From the NCBI RefSeq assembly GCF_023074835.1, contig NZ_JALLGW010000001.1:2604001-2668000 (forward strand): 64,000 nt of DNA, written 5' to 3'. The stretch comes from Halomarina salina. GTDB lineage: Archaea; Halobacteriota; Halobacteria; Halobacteriales; Haloarculaceae. Each line of letters begins with the position of its first letter. Position 1 is the stretch's first letter. A model generated the notes under the pieces. It saw only the letters and a list, made by a program, of their open reading frames with translations, ran no database searches and was not told the origin of the DNA. Shown piece after piece: positions 34,796-44,029 of the stretch. Position numbers and translations under genes: made by a program.

Positions 34796-35935
34796 ATGAC
34801 AGAGAACGACTGGAGCGTCCCCGAGACGGACCTCTTCGACCGACTCCGTACCGCCATCGAGACAGACGCCGACGCGGTCCTCGCCACCGTCGTCGCCGTC
34901 GAGGGCAGCGCCTACCGCCGCCCCGGCGCGAAGATGCTCGTCGACGCCGACCGCGGCGGCGCGGGCAGCATCACCGCCGGCTGCCTGGAGGACGAGGTCC
35001 GCCTGCTCGCGGAGGACGTCCTGGAGGCTGGCGAACCGCACGTCGAGACCTGGGACCTGACCGGCGACGACGAGATCTGGGGCCGGGGCGTCGGCTGTAA
35101 CGGCGTCATCACCGTCCTCCTCGAACTGGTCGACGACACGCTCGCACCGGCGCTCGACGCGGTAGCCGGCGGGACCGACGTCGGCGTCGCCACCGTCGTG
35201 GGCGGCGACCTGCCGACCGGCGACCGGAGCGTCTACCGGCCCGACGACGGATTCGGCGACGCCGAGGGCACCGGACTCCCCGACTGGCTCACCGACCGCG
35301 TCGAAGCGCCCCTCGCGGACCTCGTCGAAGACGGGAAGAGCGAGACGCTCACGGTCGAGGCCGAGGAGGGCACCGTCGAGGTGTTCCTCGACGGTATCAC
35401 CGCGCCGCCGGACCTCGTCGTGTTCGGCTCCGGGCACGACGTCGGCCCGGTCGTCGAACTGGCGAAACTCGTCGACTTTCGCGTGACCGTGGTCGCCTTC
35501 CGCGGCGCGCAGGCGCTCCAGGAGCGCTTCCCGCAGGCCGACGAGGTGGTCTCGGCGTCGCCGCGCGACGTGGCCGACCTCCGGGAGTGGGACGACGACA
35601 CCTACGCCGTCGTGATGAGTCACAACTTCGTCGACGACCGGTTCACGCTCGCGGAACTGCTCGACACACCCGTCCCGTACATCGGACTGATGGGGCCGCG
35701 CGACCGCTTCGAGGAGATGCGCGAGGAGTTCGACGAGGAGGGCGTCGAGTTCAGCCGCGACCAGCTCGACCGCGTCCACACGCCAATCGGCCTCGACCTC
35801 GGGGGCGACGCGCCGTACCAGATAGCGTACAGCATCGTCGCCGAACTGCTCGCGGTGGCGAACGACCGGACGCCGCGACACCTCAGCGACCGCGCCGGCC
35901 CCATCCACGACCGGGTGAGTCTGTCGACCGAGTGA
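34796..35935 (+). CDS. xdhC: XdhC/CoxF-family molybdenum cofactor insertion protein
   Basis: 379 residues. The N-terminal XdhC_CoxI domain has VEGSAYRRPGAKMLV, SITAGCLEDEV and GVGCNGVITVLLE; the C-terminal Rossmann domain has LVVFGSGHDVGPVVELAKL and ends with PIGLDLGGDAPYQIAYSIVAE, the classic xdhC signature. It binds Moco, promotes its sulfuration and delivers it to the hydroxylase. Last recognised gene of the cox-like operon, about 64 bases after the VWA gene. Confidence 0.9.
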   Translation: MTENDWSVPETDLFDRLRTAIETDADAVLATVVAVEGSAYRRPGAKMLVDADRGGAGSITAGCLEDEVRLLAEDVLEAGEPHVETWDLTGDDEIWGRGVGCNGVITVLLELVDDTLAPALDAVAGGTDVGVATVVGGDLPTGDRSVYRPDDGFGDAEGTGLPDWLTDRVEAPLADLVEDGKSETLTVEAEEGTVEVFLDGITAPPDLVVFGSGHDVGPVVELAKLVDFRVTVVAFRGAQALQERFPQADEVVSASPRDVADLREWDDDTYAVVMSHNFVDDRFTLAELLDTPVPYIGLMGPRDRFEEMREEFDEEGVEFSRDQLDRVHTPIGLDLGGDAPYQIAYSIVAELLAVANDRTPRHLSDRAGPIHDRVSLSTE

Positions 35936-35980
35936 GCCGGCATCCCAAGCTACATCACCGTCTTCGGCGGTAGGTCCCCC

Positions 35981-36259
35981 ATGAGTCCGACGGTCCACGA
36001 ACTACGCAACGAGATCCGACTGGCGGTCGGCCGGTACGAGCGCGTCGAACAGACGGGGTTCACGAAGGAGTCGCTGGCCGCCATCGCCGAGGCCGTCGGC
36101 TACACGCCCGAGACGGTCTCGCGCCCGCCGAAGGGGCAGGTGCGGGCGGGCATCCGCTGGAAGGTCGGTCTCCGCGAGGACGACGACCCGGACGCTGGCG
36201 GTGGGACGTTCAGGAAGGCCGACCTGCAGGCGATAGCCGAGTTCCTCCGAGAGGAGTAG
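35981..36259 (+). CDS. Conserved small hypothetical protein
   Basis: 92 residues, probably soluble and helical: ELRNEIRLAVGRYERV, SLAAIAEAVGYTPETVSRPPKGQVRAGIRWKVG, KADLQAIAEFLREE. The pattern with a helix and turn (AIAEAVGYTP) resembles a short DNA-binding or regulatory protein, but no specific family is recognised. It follows xdhC by 45 bases and could be part of the same transcript. Confidence 0.6.
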   Translation: MSPTVHELRNEIRLAVGRYERVEQTGFTKESLAAIAEAVGYTPETVSRPPKGQVRAGIRWKVGLREDDDPDAGGGTFRKADLQAIAEFLREE

Positions 36260-36403
36260 GGTCGTCGGGGACCGGTACTCCGGCGACTCGGGCACGACGT
36301 GACCGCAGATTCTCATCGACTACCGGTCGAGACGTGTGTGGGTCACACAGCAGCGGTGGCACGTCGCGGGAACGTTATCCCCTCCCCCAGCGAATCCTCG
36401 GGT

Positions 36404-36640
36404 ATGGCCCTGCTCGAAGCGCTGGTCATCTTCGTCGTCGGCTACGTCAGCGGGACGGTAACGCGCTGGTTCGCCGGGTTGGCGGCCATCTTCGCCCTCC
36501 TGCTCGCGATCCTCGGCCTCGCGGCCCCGGGCTGGTTCCTGAACCTCCTCGACCCGGTGCTCACGTTCTACGAGGGCAACGAACTGCTGTTCCTCTCGGG
36601 GTTCCTGTTCGCTATCGCACACCGAGAGCGCGGGGAGTGA
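36404..36640 (+). CDS. Small membrane protein
   Basis: 78 residues from ATG 36404 (MALLEALVIFVVGYVSG). Two hydrophobic hairpin-like segments (TRWFAGLAAIFALLLAILGLAA and LLFLSGFLFAIAHR). The frame is open upstream to 36299, but that part lacks family character. Function unknown. Confidence 0.6.
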   Translation: MALLEALVIFVVGYVSGTVTRWFAGLAAIFALLLAILGLAAPGWFLNLLDPVLTFYEGNELLFLSGFLFAIAHRERGE

Positions 36641-36665
36641 GGGAGACGGTCGGTCGTTCCGTCGC

Positions 36666-37256
36666 TCAGTCGTCGCGTTGCAGTGACGCGAGCCACCGGT
36701 CGACGCCCTCGCGGGTCCGCGTCATCACGTCGTCGTCCGTCGTCGCCTGCCGGAGCATCGCGCCGTCGATGGTCGAGAGGAGGGTGTCCGCGGCCACCTC
36801 CGGGTCGACGTCGTGGAACCGGCCGCGTTCGACGTCCTGCCGGACGAGTTCGACGAGCGTCTCGCGGAACAGGCGGTCGAACAGCGTGAACTGCTCGCGG
36901 TAGTCGGCGTCGGAGGCCGCCTCCGCCCGCATCTGGATGAACGCCGCGCGGAACCCGGCACGTTCGTCGTCCAGTTCGCGGGGGAGGATGCGGTCGACGA
37001 GTCGCTCGGTCGAGTCGATGTCGTCGCCCTCCAGCACCTCGGCGTTGCGGTCGATGAGCCACGAGATGAACTCGACGAGCAGGTCGTCTTTCGTCTCGTA
37101 GTGGTAGTACAGCAGCGACTTCGACTTCTCGAACTCGTCGGCGATGTTCTGGATGGTGAGGTCCGCCGTCCCGTTGTCCCGGAGCGCGCGGTACGTCGCC
37201 TCCATGATGGCCTCGCGCGTGCCCTGACACCCACCCTCGCCGTCGTCCCCGCTCAT
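36666..37256 (-). CDS. TetR/AcrR-family transcriptional regulator
   Basis: 196 residues. The N-terminal HTH reads LTIQNIADEFEKSKSLLYYHYETKDDLLVEF, the diagnostic TetR helix pattern; the C-terminal ligand domain ends VMTRTREGVDRWLASL. A perfect 18-base palindrome lies 3 bases before its start codon, so autorepression is very likely. The inducer is unknown; neighbours include an alpha/beta hydrolase transcribed away from it, a possible target. Confidence 0.88.
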   Translation of the reverse strand: MSGDDGEGGCQGTREAIMEATYRALRDNGTADLTIQNIADEFEKSKSLLYYHYETKDDLLVEFISWLIDRNAEVLEGDDIDSTERLVDRILPRELDDERAGFRAAFIQMRAEAASDADYREQFTLFDRLFRETLVELVRQDVERGRFHDVDPEVAADTLLSTIDGAMLRQATTDDDVMTRTREGVDRWLASLQRDD

Positions 37257-37259
37257 TAT

Positions 37260-37277
37260 TGACTGAATATTCAGTCA
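37260..37277. promoter_or_regulatory. Perfect palindromic operator for the TetR regulator
   Basis: TGACTGAATATTCAGTCA is an exact 18-base inverted repeat, beginning 4 bases upstream of the TetR ATG. This is the form of known TetR-family operators and lies where it would block promoter or start access. Confidence 0.8.
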
Positions 37278-37434
37278 GTACCGAAAAGCGTTACGAGTGA
37301 GCGGACGACGCCGATACCGGCGCAGTCTACCCGAACCGACAGCGACGGAGCCCATCAAAGTCCCGGTAGTCGGCTGGCCGCTCCCTTCGTTTCACTGGGC
37401 GAATAGTTTTCTCTGAACGACGCCTCTTCGGGGT

Positions 37435-38361
37435 ATGCCAGTCGCTGCAGTACCCGACCTGTCCGTCGAATCCGTCGACCTCCCGACCGGTGAGACCGTC
37501 ACCTACCGCCACCGAGAGGGCGAGATACCCCTGCTCCTGCTCCACGGGAACATGACCTCCTCGAAGCACTGGGACCTCGTGCTCGACGCCATCGACGAGC
37601 GGTTCGACTGCTACGCGATGGACATGCGCGGGTTCGGCGGGTCGACCTACGAGACGCCGGTCGAGTCGCTCGCCGACTTCGCCGAGGACGTCGGGCCGTT
37701 CGCCGATTCGGTCGGCCTCGACTCGTTCCACCTCTGGGGCTGGTCGACCGGTGGGGGCGTCGCGATGGCGTTCGCCGCGCGTCACCCCGAACGCGTCCGG
37801 CGACTCGTCCTGATGGCCTCCGTCGGCACGCGGGGCTACCCGATGTACCGGACCGACGAGCAGGGCACCCCCACGGACGAACCGCTCACCACCCGCGAGG
37901 ACATCGCCGCGGCCCCGGCGCTCGTCCCGCTCCTCCAGGCCCACGAGACCGAGGACCGCGAGACGTTCAAGGCGGTCTGGAACCAGCTCATCTACACGGA
38001 CGAGCAGCCAGAGGAGGACCTCTACGACGACTACGTCGACGACATGCTCACCCAGCGGAACCTCGTCGACGTCTACCACGCGCTCGCTCACTTCAACGTC
38101 AGCGACGAGGCGAACGACTACGGCGAGGGGTCTGGACGCGCCGCCGATATCACCCACCCGACGCTCGTCGTCCACGGGGACCGCGACCTGGTCATCCCCC
38201 GCGAGATGGTCGAACAGACGGTCGACGACCTGCCGAACGCGGAGTTCGTGGAACTGTCCGACTGCGGTCACTCGCCGCCCGTCGACGCGCTGGGCGACCT
38301 GCTGGCCGTCGCCGAACCGTTCCTGCTGGAGGAGGTCGAAGCGGACGTCGAGAGCGAGTAG
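37435..38361 (+). CDS. Alpha/beta hydrolase
   Basis: 308 residues. [11 protein letters not shown] (oxyanion region), nucleophile elbow GWSTGG (Ser104), acid HGDRDLVIP and catalytic His CGHSPP are all present and correctly ordered, with a helical cap domain between residues about 135 and 235. Close in layout to epoxide/haloalkane hydrolases and haloperoxidase-like esterases; the substrate is not readable. Divergent from the TetR gene across 178 bases. Confidence 0.88.
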   Translation: MPVAAVPDLSVESVDLPTGETVTYRHREGEIPLLLLHGNMTSSKHWDLVLDAIDERFDCYAMDMRGFGGSTYETPVESLADFAEDVGPFADSVGLDSFHLWGWSTGGGVAMAFAARHPERVRRLVLMASVGTRGYPMYRTDEQGTPTDEPLTTREDIAAAPALVPLLQAHETEDRETFKAVWNQLIYTDEQPEEDLYDDYVDDMLTQRNLVDVYHALAHFNVSDEANDYGEGSGRAADITHPTLVVHGDRDLVIPREMVEQTVDDLPNAEFVELSDCGHSPPVDALGDLLAVAEPFLLEEVEADVESE

Positions 38362-38393
38362 ATCCGAGAGATCGGTCAGAACCCGCCGCGACG

Positions 38394-39131
38394 CTACGGA
38401 ATCCGCACGTCGTTGCGGAGCGTCCCGATACCCTCGACCTCGACCTCGACCGTGTCGCCGTCTTCGAGCGGAGCGACGCCCGCGGGCGTCCCCGTCGAGA
38501 TGACGTCGCCGGGTTCGAGGGTCACGTACGTCGTGATCTCCTCGACGAGTTCCTCGACGGAGAAGATGAACTGGTCGCGCGAGGAGTCCTGTCGCGTCTC
38601 GCCGTTCACGCGGAGGCTGACGCGGGCGTCCTCCGGCACCTCGTCGGGCGTGGCGACGACGGGGCCGAACGGTGCGGCCTGGTCGAACGCCTTCCCGCGG
38701 ACCCAGTTCTGCTCGATGTTCTGGTCGTCGCGGTTCGAGAGGTCGTTGAGGCAGGTGTAGCCCTCGACGTACTCCATCGCCTCGTCCGCAGAGACGCCCT
38801 TCGCTCGCTCGCCCATCACGACGGCGAACTCCGCCTCGTGGTCGATGCGCTCCTTGCCGCTCGGGAGCGTCACCGTCTCCTCGTGGGCGGCCACGGTGTT
38901 CGGCCCCTTCAGGAACAGCATCGGGCGGTCGGGGAGGTCGGCGTCCTGTTCCTCCGCGTGGTCCGCGTAGTTCAGGCCGACGCAGACGATCTTCGAGGGG
39001 TCGCTCGGCGGGAGGAACTCGACGGACGCGGCGTCGTACGTCTCGCCGTCGGCCGTGAGTTCGCTGTCGTCGTCGCTCAGTTCGCCCCGGTGGACGGTGC
39101 CGTCGGCGTCGCGGAAACGTGCGAGTCGCAT
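38394..39131 (-). CDS. Fumarylacetoacetate hydrolase-family protein
   Basis: 245 residues with the FAH C-terminal domain: [15 protein letters not shown], metal ligands in [12 protein letters not shown] (two Glu) and NDLSNRD (Asp), [11 protein letters not shown], and [19 protein letters not shown]. Members hydrolyse or decarboxylate beta-diketo acids (acylpyruvases, oxaloacetate decarboxylases, catechol meta-cleavage hydratases). The exact reaction is undetermined. Confidence 0.9.
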   Translation of the reverse strand: MRLARFRDADGTVHRGELSDDDSELTADGETYDAASVEFLPPSDPSKIVCVGLNYADHAEEQDADLPDRPMLFLKGPNTVAAHEETVTLPSGKERIDHEAEFAVVMGERAKGVSADEAMEYVEGYTCLNDLSNRDDQNIEQNWVRGKAFDQAAPFGPVVATPDEVPEDARVSLRVNGETRQDSSRDQFIFSVEELVEEITTYVTLEPGDVISTGTPAGVAPLEDGDTVEVEVEGIGTLRNDVRIP

Positions 39132-39230
39132 GGCTTCGCCTTCGGTGCCCGCGTGTTAACTCTAGCTCAAACCGAGGTCCCTGCCCCCAGGCGTACCGTT
39201 AAGCAGCCGGCCCGAGTGGACGCGACCGAC

Positions 39231-39953
39231 ATGGAACTTACCTGGCACGGCCACTCGACGTGGCACGTCACGGTCGGCGACACCGACCTCCTCATCGACC
39301 CGTTCTTCGACAACCCGAAGACCGAGAAGGGACCTGACGACTTCGACCCGGACTACCTGCTGCTCACCCACGCCCACCAGGACCACATCGCCCACGCGGG
39401 CGAGTTCACCGACGCCACCGTCGTGGCGACGCCCGAGGTCTGCGGGTACGTGGAGGCCGAGATGGGACTGGAAGACCACATCGGCGGGATGGGGATGAAC
39501 CTCGGCGGCACCGTCGAGTGCGGCGACGCGTTCGTCACGATGCACCGCTCGGACCACACGAACGGCGCGAACACCGGTTACGAGTACGACCTCGGGATGC
39601 CCGCGGGGTTCGTCATCGCGGACACGAAGCCGACGCAGGTCGCTGACGAGGAGTCCACCTCGTTCTACCACGCCGGCGACACCGCGCTGATGCCGGAGAT
39701 GCGCGACATCATCGGCCCCTACCTCGAACCCGACGCCGCAGCACTGCCCGTCGGCGACCACTTCACGATGGGGCCGTGGCAGGCCGCCGTCGCGGCCGAC
39801 TGGCTGAACGTCGACCACGCGTTCCCGATGCACTACGACACGTTCCCGCCCATCGAGATCGACACCGACGAGTTCGTCGACGAGGTGAAGGCGACCGGCG
39901 GGTCCGCCGAGGTCCACGTCCTCGACGGCGACGAGTCGTTCACGCTGGAGTGA
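39231..39953 (+). CDS. Metallo-beta-lactamase-fold hydrolase (UPF0173-like)
   Basis: 240 residues from ATG 39231. Zinc ligands in [12 protein letters not shown] (HxHxDH), HRSDHTNG and [10 protein letters not shown]; the start [13 protein letters not shown] is typical of UPF0173. A TATA-like CGTTAAGC lies about 30 bases upstream. Substrate unknown. The frame is open far upstream across the FAH gene, but this is antisense and not used. Confidence 0.88.
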   Translation: MELTWHGHSTWHVTVGDTDLLIDPFFDNPKTEKGPDDFDPDYLLLTHAHQDHIAHAGEFTDATVVATPEVCGYVEAEMGLEDHIGGMGMNLGGTVECGDAFVTMHRSDHTNGANTGYEYDLGMPAGFVIADTKPTQVADEESTSFYHAGDTALMPEMRDIIGPYLEPDAAALPVGDHFTMGPWQAAVAADWLNVDHAFPMHYDTFPPIEIDTDEFVDEVKATGGSAEVHVLDGDESFTLE

Positions 39954-40165
39954 GCGGGTCGTCTCACGTCTGCCCCCGGTCGCCGGTGGGCGTGTGTCAC
40001 CCCGTATACTGCGATTCCGAGTCTCAGTAGATTTATGCTGAGTCGCACCTTAATTAGCCCGAAGAACGCGGGACTCTCGGTCTCTCGAACGGCGCCCTCT
40101 CGACTCGTTGCGTCGACGTGATTACTCGAACACCAGCGACCGTAGTCACCGCTTCGCCACCACCC

Positions 40166-40516
40166 ATGACACACCACCGTACCAGCCACCTGGCCGAAGA
40201 GGCGTGGAAGACCGACGGCTCCGACGTGCAGGTTCCGTTCGTCCCGGGAGACGAGTCCATCTGCGAGACGGTCGTGCTGGCCATCGCCCGTCGAATCGGC
40301 GACGCTCCGGCGCGGATTCCGCTGCTACACGACGCGGTGGACGTCGACGCCCTGGAGGCGCTGTTCGACGGCCGGTACGAGGGGACCGCGCTCGACACGG
40401 TCCGCGCGGTGTCGTTTCGGTACGCCGACCACCTCGTCCGTATCTACTCGACGGGATGTGTCACGCTCACCCAGCTGGACGACCCCGGAACGTCGTCGGG
40501 TGGCGCCACGGCGTAG
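40166..40516 (+). CDS. Single-domain HalOD1 protein
   Basis: 116 residues from ATG 40166 (MTHHRTSHLAEEAWKTDG). It contains the HalOD1 core: ICETVVLAIARRIGDAPARIPLLHDAVDVDALEALF and FRYADHLVRIYSTGCVTL. Second of three such genes in the window. Upstream there is an AT-rich patch (40025-40055, with CTCAG/CTGAG inverted repeat around GATTTATG) about 110 bases away, which may be the promoter with a leader, or belong to another element. Confidence 0.72.
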   Translation: MTHHRTSHLAEEAWKTDGSDVQVPFVPGDESICETVVLAIARRIGDAPARIPLLHDAVDVDALEALFDGRYEGTALDTVRAVSFRYADHLVRIYSTGCVTLTQLDDPGTSSGGATA

Positions 40517-40608
40517 GGTCGTCGGGCACCGCCGGGACAGGGCCGTCGTCGAACCCACCGCGAAACGGCGCATCTTTTTGTGTACGTCGCGCGCACGTGA
40601 CGAACGCT

Positions 40609-41007
40609 ATGGCAGATGTCGAAGCCACTACCACGTCAGAAGAGGGGTACACGAGCGTCAGTCGCGTCGGCGACTTCGAACTGACCATCGACGCGACGGG
40701 GGAGGACGGTCCCGACCCGAACCAGGTGCTCGCGGCGGACTACGCCTCCTGTTTCATCCCGGCGTTCCGCGTCGGCGGGAACAAGGAGGGCCACGAGGAC
40801 CTCGGCAAGATCACCGTCGAGGTAGAGGGCGACCTGAACGACGACGACGACCTCACCGCGGTTCGCTTCGTCATGCACGTCGAGGCGGACCTCGACGACG
40901 ACGAGTTCGACGCCATCGTCGAGCGCGCCGAGGACATCTGTCACGTCCACGACTCGCTCAAGGAGTCGCTCCACGCCGAGATTACGGTCCACGGCGGCCA
41001 GTTCTGA
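40609..41007 (+). CDS. OsmC/Ohr-family peroxide reductase-like protein
   Basis: 132 residues from ATG 40609. The OsmC fold has both redox cysteines: ADYASCFIPAF and AEDICHVHDSLK. Members reduce organic hydroperoxides in the cytosol with dithiol cofactors. A T-rich TATA-like CATCTTTTTG (40571-40580) lies about 30 bases before the start, so the message is probably leaderless. Confidence 0.87.
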   Translation: MADVEATTTSEEGYTSVSRVGDFELTIDATGEDGPDPNQVLAADYASCFIPAFRVGGNKEGHEDLGKITVEVEGDLNDDDDLTAVRFVMHVEADLDDDEFDAIVERAEDICHVHDSLKESLHAEITVHGGQF

Positions 41008-41153
41008 GCGGCCCGTCCGACCTCGTTTTTCTTCGCAGTGTCGTCGAGGGAGGTAGCGTATCGAGCGACTGCTGGACCGGTGCGGTCACTCGGAGGCGTC
41101 CGGTCGAGAAATCCGGACGGAGCCCGTAGACGCGGACCCCGCGGAACCGCCGC

Positions 41154-41303
41154 TTACTCGCGGGCGACGGCGATGTTCTTCGTCTCGCCCCCACACTCCG
41201 GGCACGGCCCGACGTACTCCTCGGAGACGATGCGGTTCTGGCACGCCAGGCACTCGAACACGGCCTCCTCGGGCGTGTACGGATCGACAGTGTTCAGGCT
41301 CAT
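41154..41303 (-). CDS. Rubrerythrin-like-domain mini protein (49 residues)
   Basis: A very short gene: ATG 41303, stop TAA 41154. The protein MSLNTVDPYTPEEAVFECL onward has four cysteines in two CxxC pairs (FECLACQN and GPCPECGG), forming a rubredoxin-like zinc or iron knuckle, and ends KNIAVARE. Closely similar tiny proteins annotated as rubrerythrin-like domain proteins are common in haloarchaea (from memory). The role is unknown; metal-site or redox protection is conceivable. Confidence 0.78.
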   Translation of the reverse strand: MSLNTVDPYTPEEAVFECLACQNRIVSEEYVGPCPECGGETKNIAVARE

Positions 41304-41379
41304 ACGCGCGAGTCGAGAGTCCTCGGACAAAGATGTTACGAGTTAACACACCACAAGAGACGAAGGATGTACTAGCAGA

Positions 41380-41934
41380 TTAAGGTTCGCGACGGAGCGA
41401 ACAGACGAACGTCTCCCGGCGTTCGGAGGCGAACTCGACCGAAAACCCGGCAGCCTCGAACGCCGACGTGCAGTCGTCGAGCATGAACCGTTCGTCGAGC
41501 GGCGGTCCCTCGCCGCCGTCACCGTTGGCGGTCCAGTCGGCGATGCCGACCCGCGCGTCGGGTGCGAGGGTGCGGTGGAGTTCCGCGAGCGCCTCGTCGC
41601 TGTGAAACTCGTGGTACGTCATCGTCGAGAACGCGCCGTCGAGGTGGCCGTCGGGGAACGGCAGGTCGTCGACGGCCGCCTCGACGAGTTCGACGCTCTC
41701 GGGGACGCCCTTCTCCCGGTAGAAGTCGTGCATCTCGTGTTGCACGTCGACGGCGTAGCAGGTCTCGACGTACGGGGCCACGTCGTCGGTGTAGAACCCC
41801 GTCCCGCTCCCGAGGTCCGCGACGACGCCGCCCTGGTCGAACAGCGCGAGGAGTTCCTCGGCCGAGCAGTACCGGTAACGCGAGGCGTCTTCGAGGTTCG
41901 GCGCACGCTCCGGGTCGTACGTGTGGAAGCCCAT
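41380..41934 (-). CDS. Class I SAM-dependent methyltransferase
   Basis: 184 residues from the ATG giving MGFHTYDPERAPNLEDASRY. Motif I VADLGSGTGFYTDD, post-I YAVDVQHEMHDFYREKG, motif II/III DLPFPDGHLDGAFSTMTYHEF and ARVGIADWTANGD. It belongs to the Methyltransf_11 group (UbiE-like), acting on an unknown small molecule. The C-terminal segment ends TFVCSLRREP. The longer upstream frame overlaps the divergent HEWD gene and is rejected. Confidence 0.85.
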   Translation of the reverse strand: MGFHTYDPERAPNLEDASRYRYCSAEELLALFDQGGVVADLGSGTGFYTDDVAPYVETCYAVDVQHEMHDFYREKGVPESVELVEAAVDDLPFPDGHLDGAFSTMTYHEFHSDEALAELHRTLAPDARVGIADWTANGDGGEGPPLDERFMLDDCTSAFEAAGFSVEFASERRETFVCSLRREP

Positions 41935-42054
41935 GGCGGGTGGAGGCGGCGCGGGCACATAGTCCTGCACCGTCGCCACGCCGTTTCCGGCACCGTCACG
42001 AAGCCGCCCACTGCTGGCGTCGGATTGATACCGCTGGGCGCGTTTCTGGTTCCT

Positions 42055-42219
42055 ATGGTGCGAATCACACCGCCGACCGAGCGGGCCTGCGAACGCTGTG
42101 GACGCGAGGACGTCTGGGACACGGACGTACAGTCGTGGGTCATCGGCGGCGCGGAGGGCGACCCCTACTGCCTCCACGAGTGGGACATCAACGGAACCTA
42201 CAACCCCGTCGCGGAGTGA
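42055..42219 (+). CDS. HEWD family mini protein (54 residues)
   Basis: MVRITPPTERACERCGRED onward, with CERCGRED (CxxC) and the defining C-terminal CLHEWDINGTYNPV. It is one of the conserved haloarchaeal tiny proteins named for the HEWD motif, with unknown function. It is divergent from the methyltransferase gene across 120 bases. Confidence 0.82.
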   Translation: MVRITPPTERACERCGREDVWDTDVQSWVIGGAEGDPYCLHEWDINGTYNPVAE

Positions 42220-42311
42220 CCGAGGCGCGGCGGAGGCCGTCGTCACTGTGAAACACTGCTCGTCGAACTCTGTGAAGGAACTGCGCTCGTGTCAAACGGA
42301 CGAGCGACGGC

Positions 42312-43394
42312 TCAGAACGGGAGACTCGTGACGACGCCGGCCAGGTCGAGGACGGCGACGACGAGACTGCAGACGAAGACGGCGGCGAACGGCGCGTCGA
42401 AGTGCGTGTCGCCGTGAGCGTAGAACGCGCGTTCGAGGAGTTCCGAGCAGAGCGCCGTCGCGAGACCGGCGACGGTACCGACTCCCAGCGCGACGGGGAG
42501 CGACACCGACTCGGCGAGCGTCGCCGCCGTCGCGTCCGCCGGAGCGAGAGCGAGGACGGCGATTCCCGCCACGAAGGCGACGTGGTACGCGACGGGCACC
42601 TCTTCGGTGAAGGCGAACCCGAGGAGCGCCGCGGCCGCGAGTCCGAACGGCAGGAACGCGCTGGCGGTGACGTAGGCGAGGGCTGACGCGACCAGACCAG
42701 CGCCGACGCCGAGCGCAGCGACGGTCCGCCACTCGCACTGGTAGGGGAGGAACGGTTCGACTACGAGGCGCGTCGTCGGGTCGGTCGGCCGGTCGCTGGT
42801 CGCCGAGCGCTCGCCCGTCTGCCGGGACGGTCCGTTGCCGAGCGTGCTCCCGCCGTCGGTCATCGGTTCGCGGCGCTCGCCCCGGTCGTACGGCGAGACG
42901 TCGAGCAGTCCCCCGCGAATCTCCCCGACCAGCGGGTAGCCGAGGGCGACGCGGTGGGCGAACGCCGAGACGACGACGGTGGCCGCGACGGGGTCGAACG
43001 GCGCGCCGACGGTCGCGTACACCCAGGCGACGCCCGCACCGAAGACGCCGAAGACGGCTCCGACGAGCAGCGCCTTCGACTCGCCGCCGAGCGGTCGCGT
43101 GACGTCCTTCGCCGGGTGGTAGCGGAAGGAGGGGTCCATGTAGCCGCGGCGAGCGGCGAACGCCGCCGCCGCGACGCCGCCCCCGAGGACGACGTGGGGA
43201 CCGAGCCAGACGCTGTACCCGAGCGGCGTCGGGACGGCGGCCGGGACCGACACGTCGAGCGCGGCGAGCAGTTCGCCGACGAGGACGAGACAGCCCAGCG
43301 CACCGAGCGCGAGGTAGCCGCCGAGCGCCGCACCGACCGCACCGCCGAGCGCCGCGACGGCGACCAGCACCGCGACCGTCACCGGGTCCACCAC
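42312..43394 (-). CDS. Polytopic membrane protein of unknown function
   Basis: 360 residues with about nine TM helices in two blocks (residues about 5-170 and 225-355), separated by a hydrophilic loop of about 55 residues (YDRGERREPMTDGGS). A polar YMDPSFRYHPAKDVTRPLGGESKALLVGA segment lies between TM groups. The two blocks both begin with Ala/Gly/Val-rich helices, possibly an internal duplication. No family was recognised. Confidence 0.7.
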   Translation of the reverse strand: MVDPVTVAVLVAVAALGGAVGAALGGYLALGALGCLVLVGELLAALDVSVPAAVPTPLGYSVWLGPHVVLGGGVAAAAFAARRGYMDPSFRYHPAKDVTRPLGGESKALLVGAVFGVFGAGVAWVYATVGAPFDPVAATVVVSAFAHRVALGYPLVGEIRGGLLDVSPYDRGERREPMTDGGSTLGNGPSRQTGERSATSDRPTDPTTRLVVEPFLPYQCEWRTVAALGVGAGLVASALAYVTASAFLPFGLAAAALLGFAFTEEVPVAYHVAFVAGIAVLALAPADATAATLAESVSLPVALGVGTVAGLATALCSELLERAFYAHGDTHFDAPFAAVFVCSLVVAVLDLAGVVTSLPF

Positions 43395-43555
43395 TACCGC
43401 TCACCTCGCCGACGCACGTACATGTCACCCACTGGTGGGGAGGGGCAGAAAGGCGTGTCTACTTCCCTCGGAGAACGGACCGTTCAACGGGTTTATGTGC
43501 GTCAATCGATGGAGAGGAGGTATGCATCGGCGAGGGAGAGGGAGGGCGACCGTGG

Positions 43556-43981
43556 ATGCGTGACTCGCTGTGTCGAGACCTGACCGGCACGTTCGTCGGC
43601 TGCGACGGCGAGCCGACGCGCGCGACCTGTAGCTTCCACGACCGGCCCTGCGTCCTCGGGGCTGGCGACGTCCTCCAGCTAGAGGTCGAACGGATGGACG
43701 GCGAGTGGACGCCCCTGTTCCACCGCTGTGACAGCCACGCCGTCGACGAGTTTCCCGACGAACACTCCGTTCACGGTACCGACCAGGCGCTGGTCACCGC
43801 CCGCCTCGAACCGACCGGCGCACACCTCCCCGCGACGGGTCACTACGATCCGGACGCGCTCACCATCGGCAACGTCGAGGTGCAGGACGTCTCGGCAGCG
43901 ACCGAGGGTCGACGCTCGCCGCTCGCCGACCGGGACACGCTCACCGACGGGGACGCGCTGTCGGAGGGCGACGAACGGTAG
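43556..43981 (+). CDS. Hypothetical protein with Cys/His-containing N terminus
   Basis: 141 residues. The N-terminal half has CRDLTGTFVGCDG, TCSFHDRPC and FHRCDSHAVDE, giving spaced Cys and His residues that could bind a metal; the C-terminal 40 residues are acidic and disordered (DRDTLTDGDALSEGDE). No family was recognised. It follows a divergent promoter-like region after the membrane protein gene. Confidence 0.55.
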   Translation: MRDSLCRDLTGTFVGCDGEPTRATCSFHDRPCVLGAGDVLQLEVERMDGEWTPLFHRCDSHAVDEFPDEHSVHGTDQALVTARLEPTGAHLPATGHYDPDALTIGNVEVQDVSAATEGRRSPLADRDTLTDGDALSEGDER

Positions 43982-44029
43982 CCGGGAGAGAACGGGTGAC
44001 GCGCAGCGAGGAGGTTCAGTTCTCGGTGT

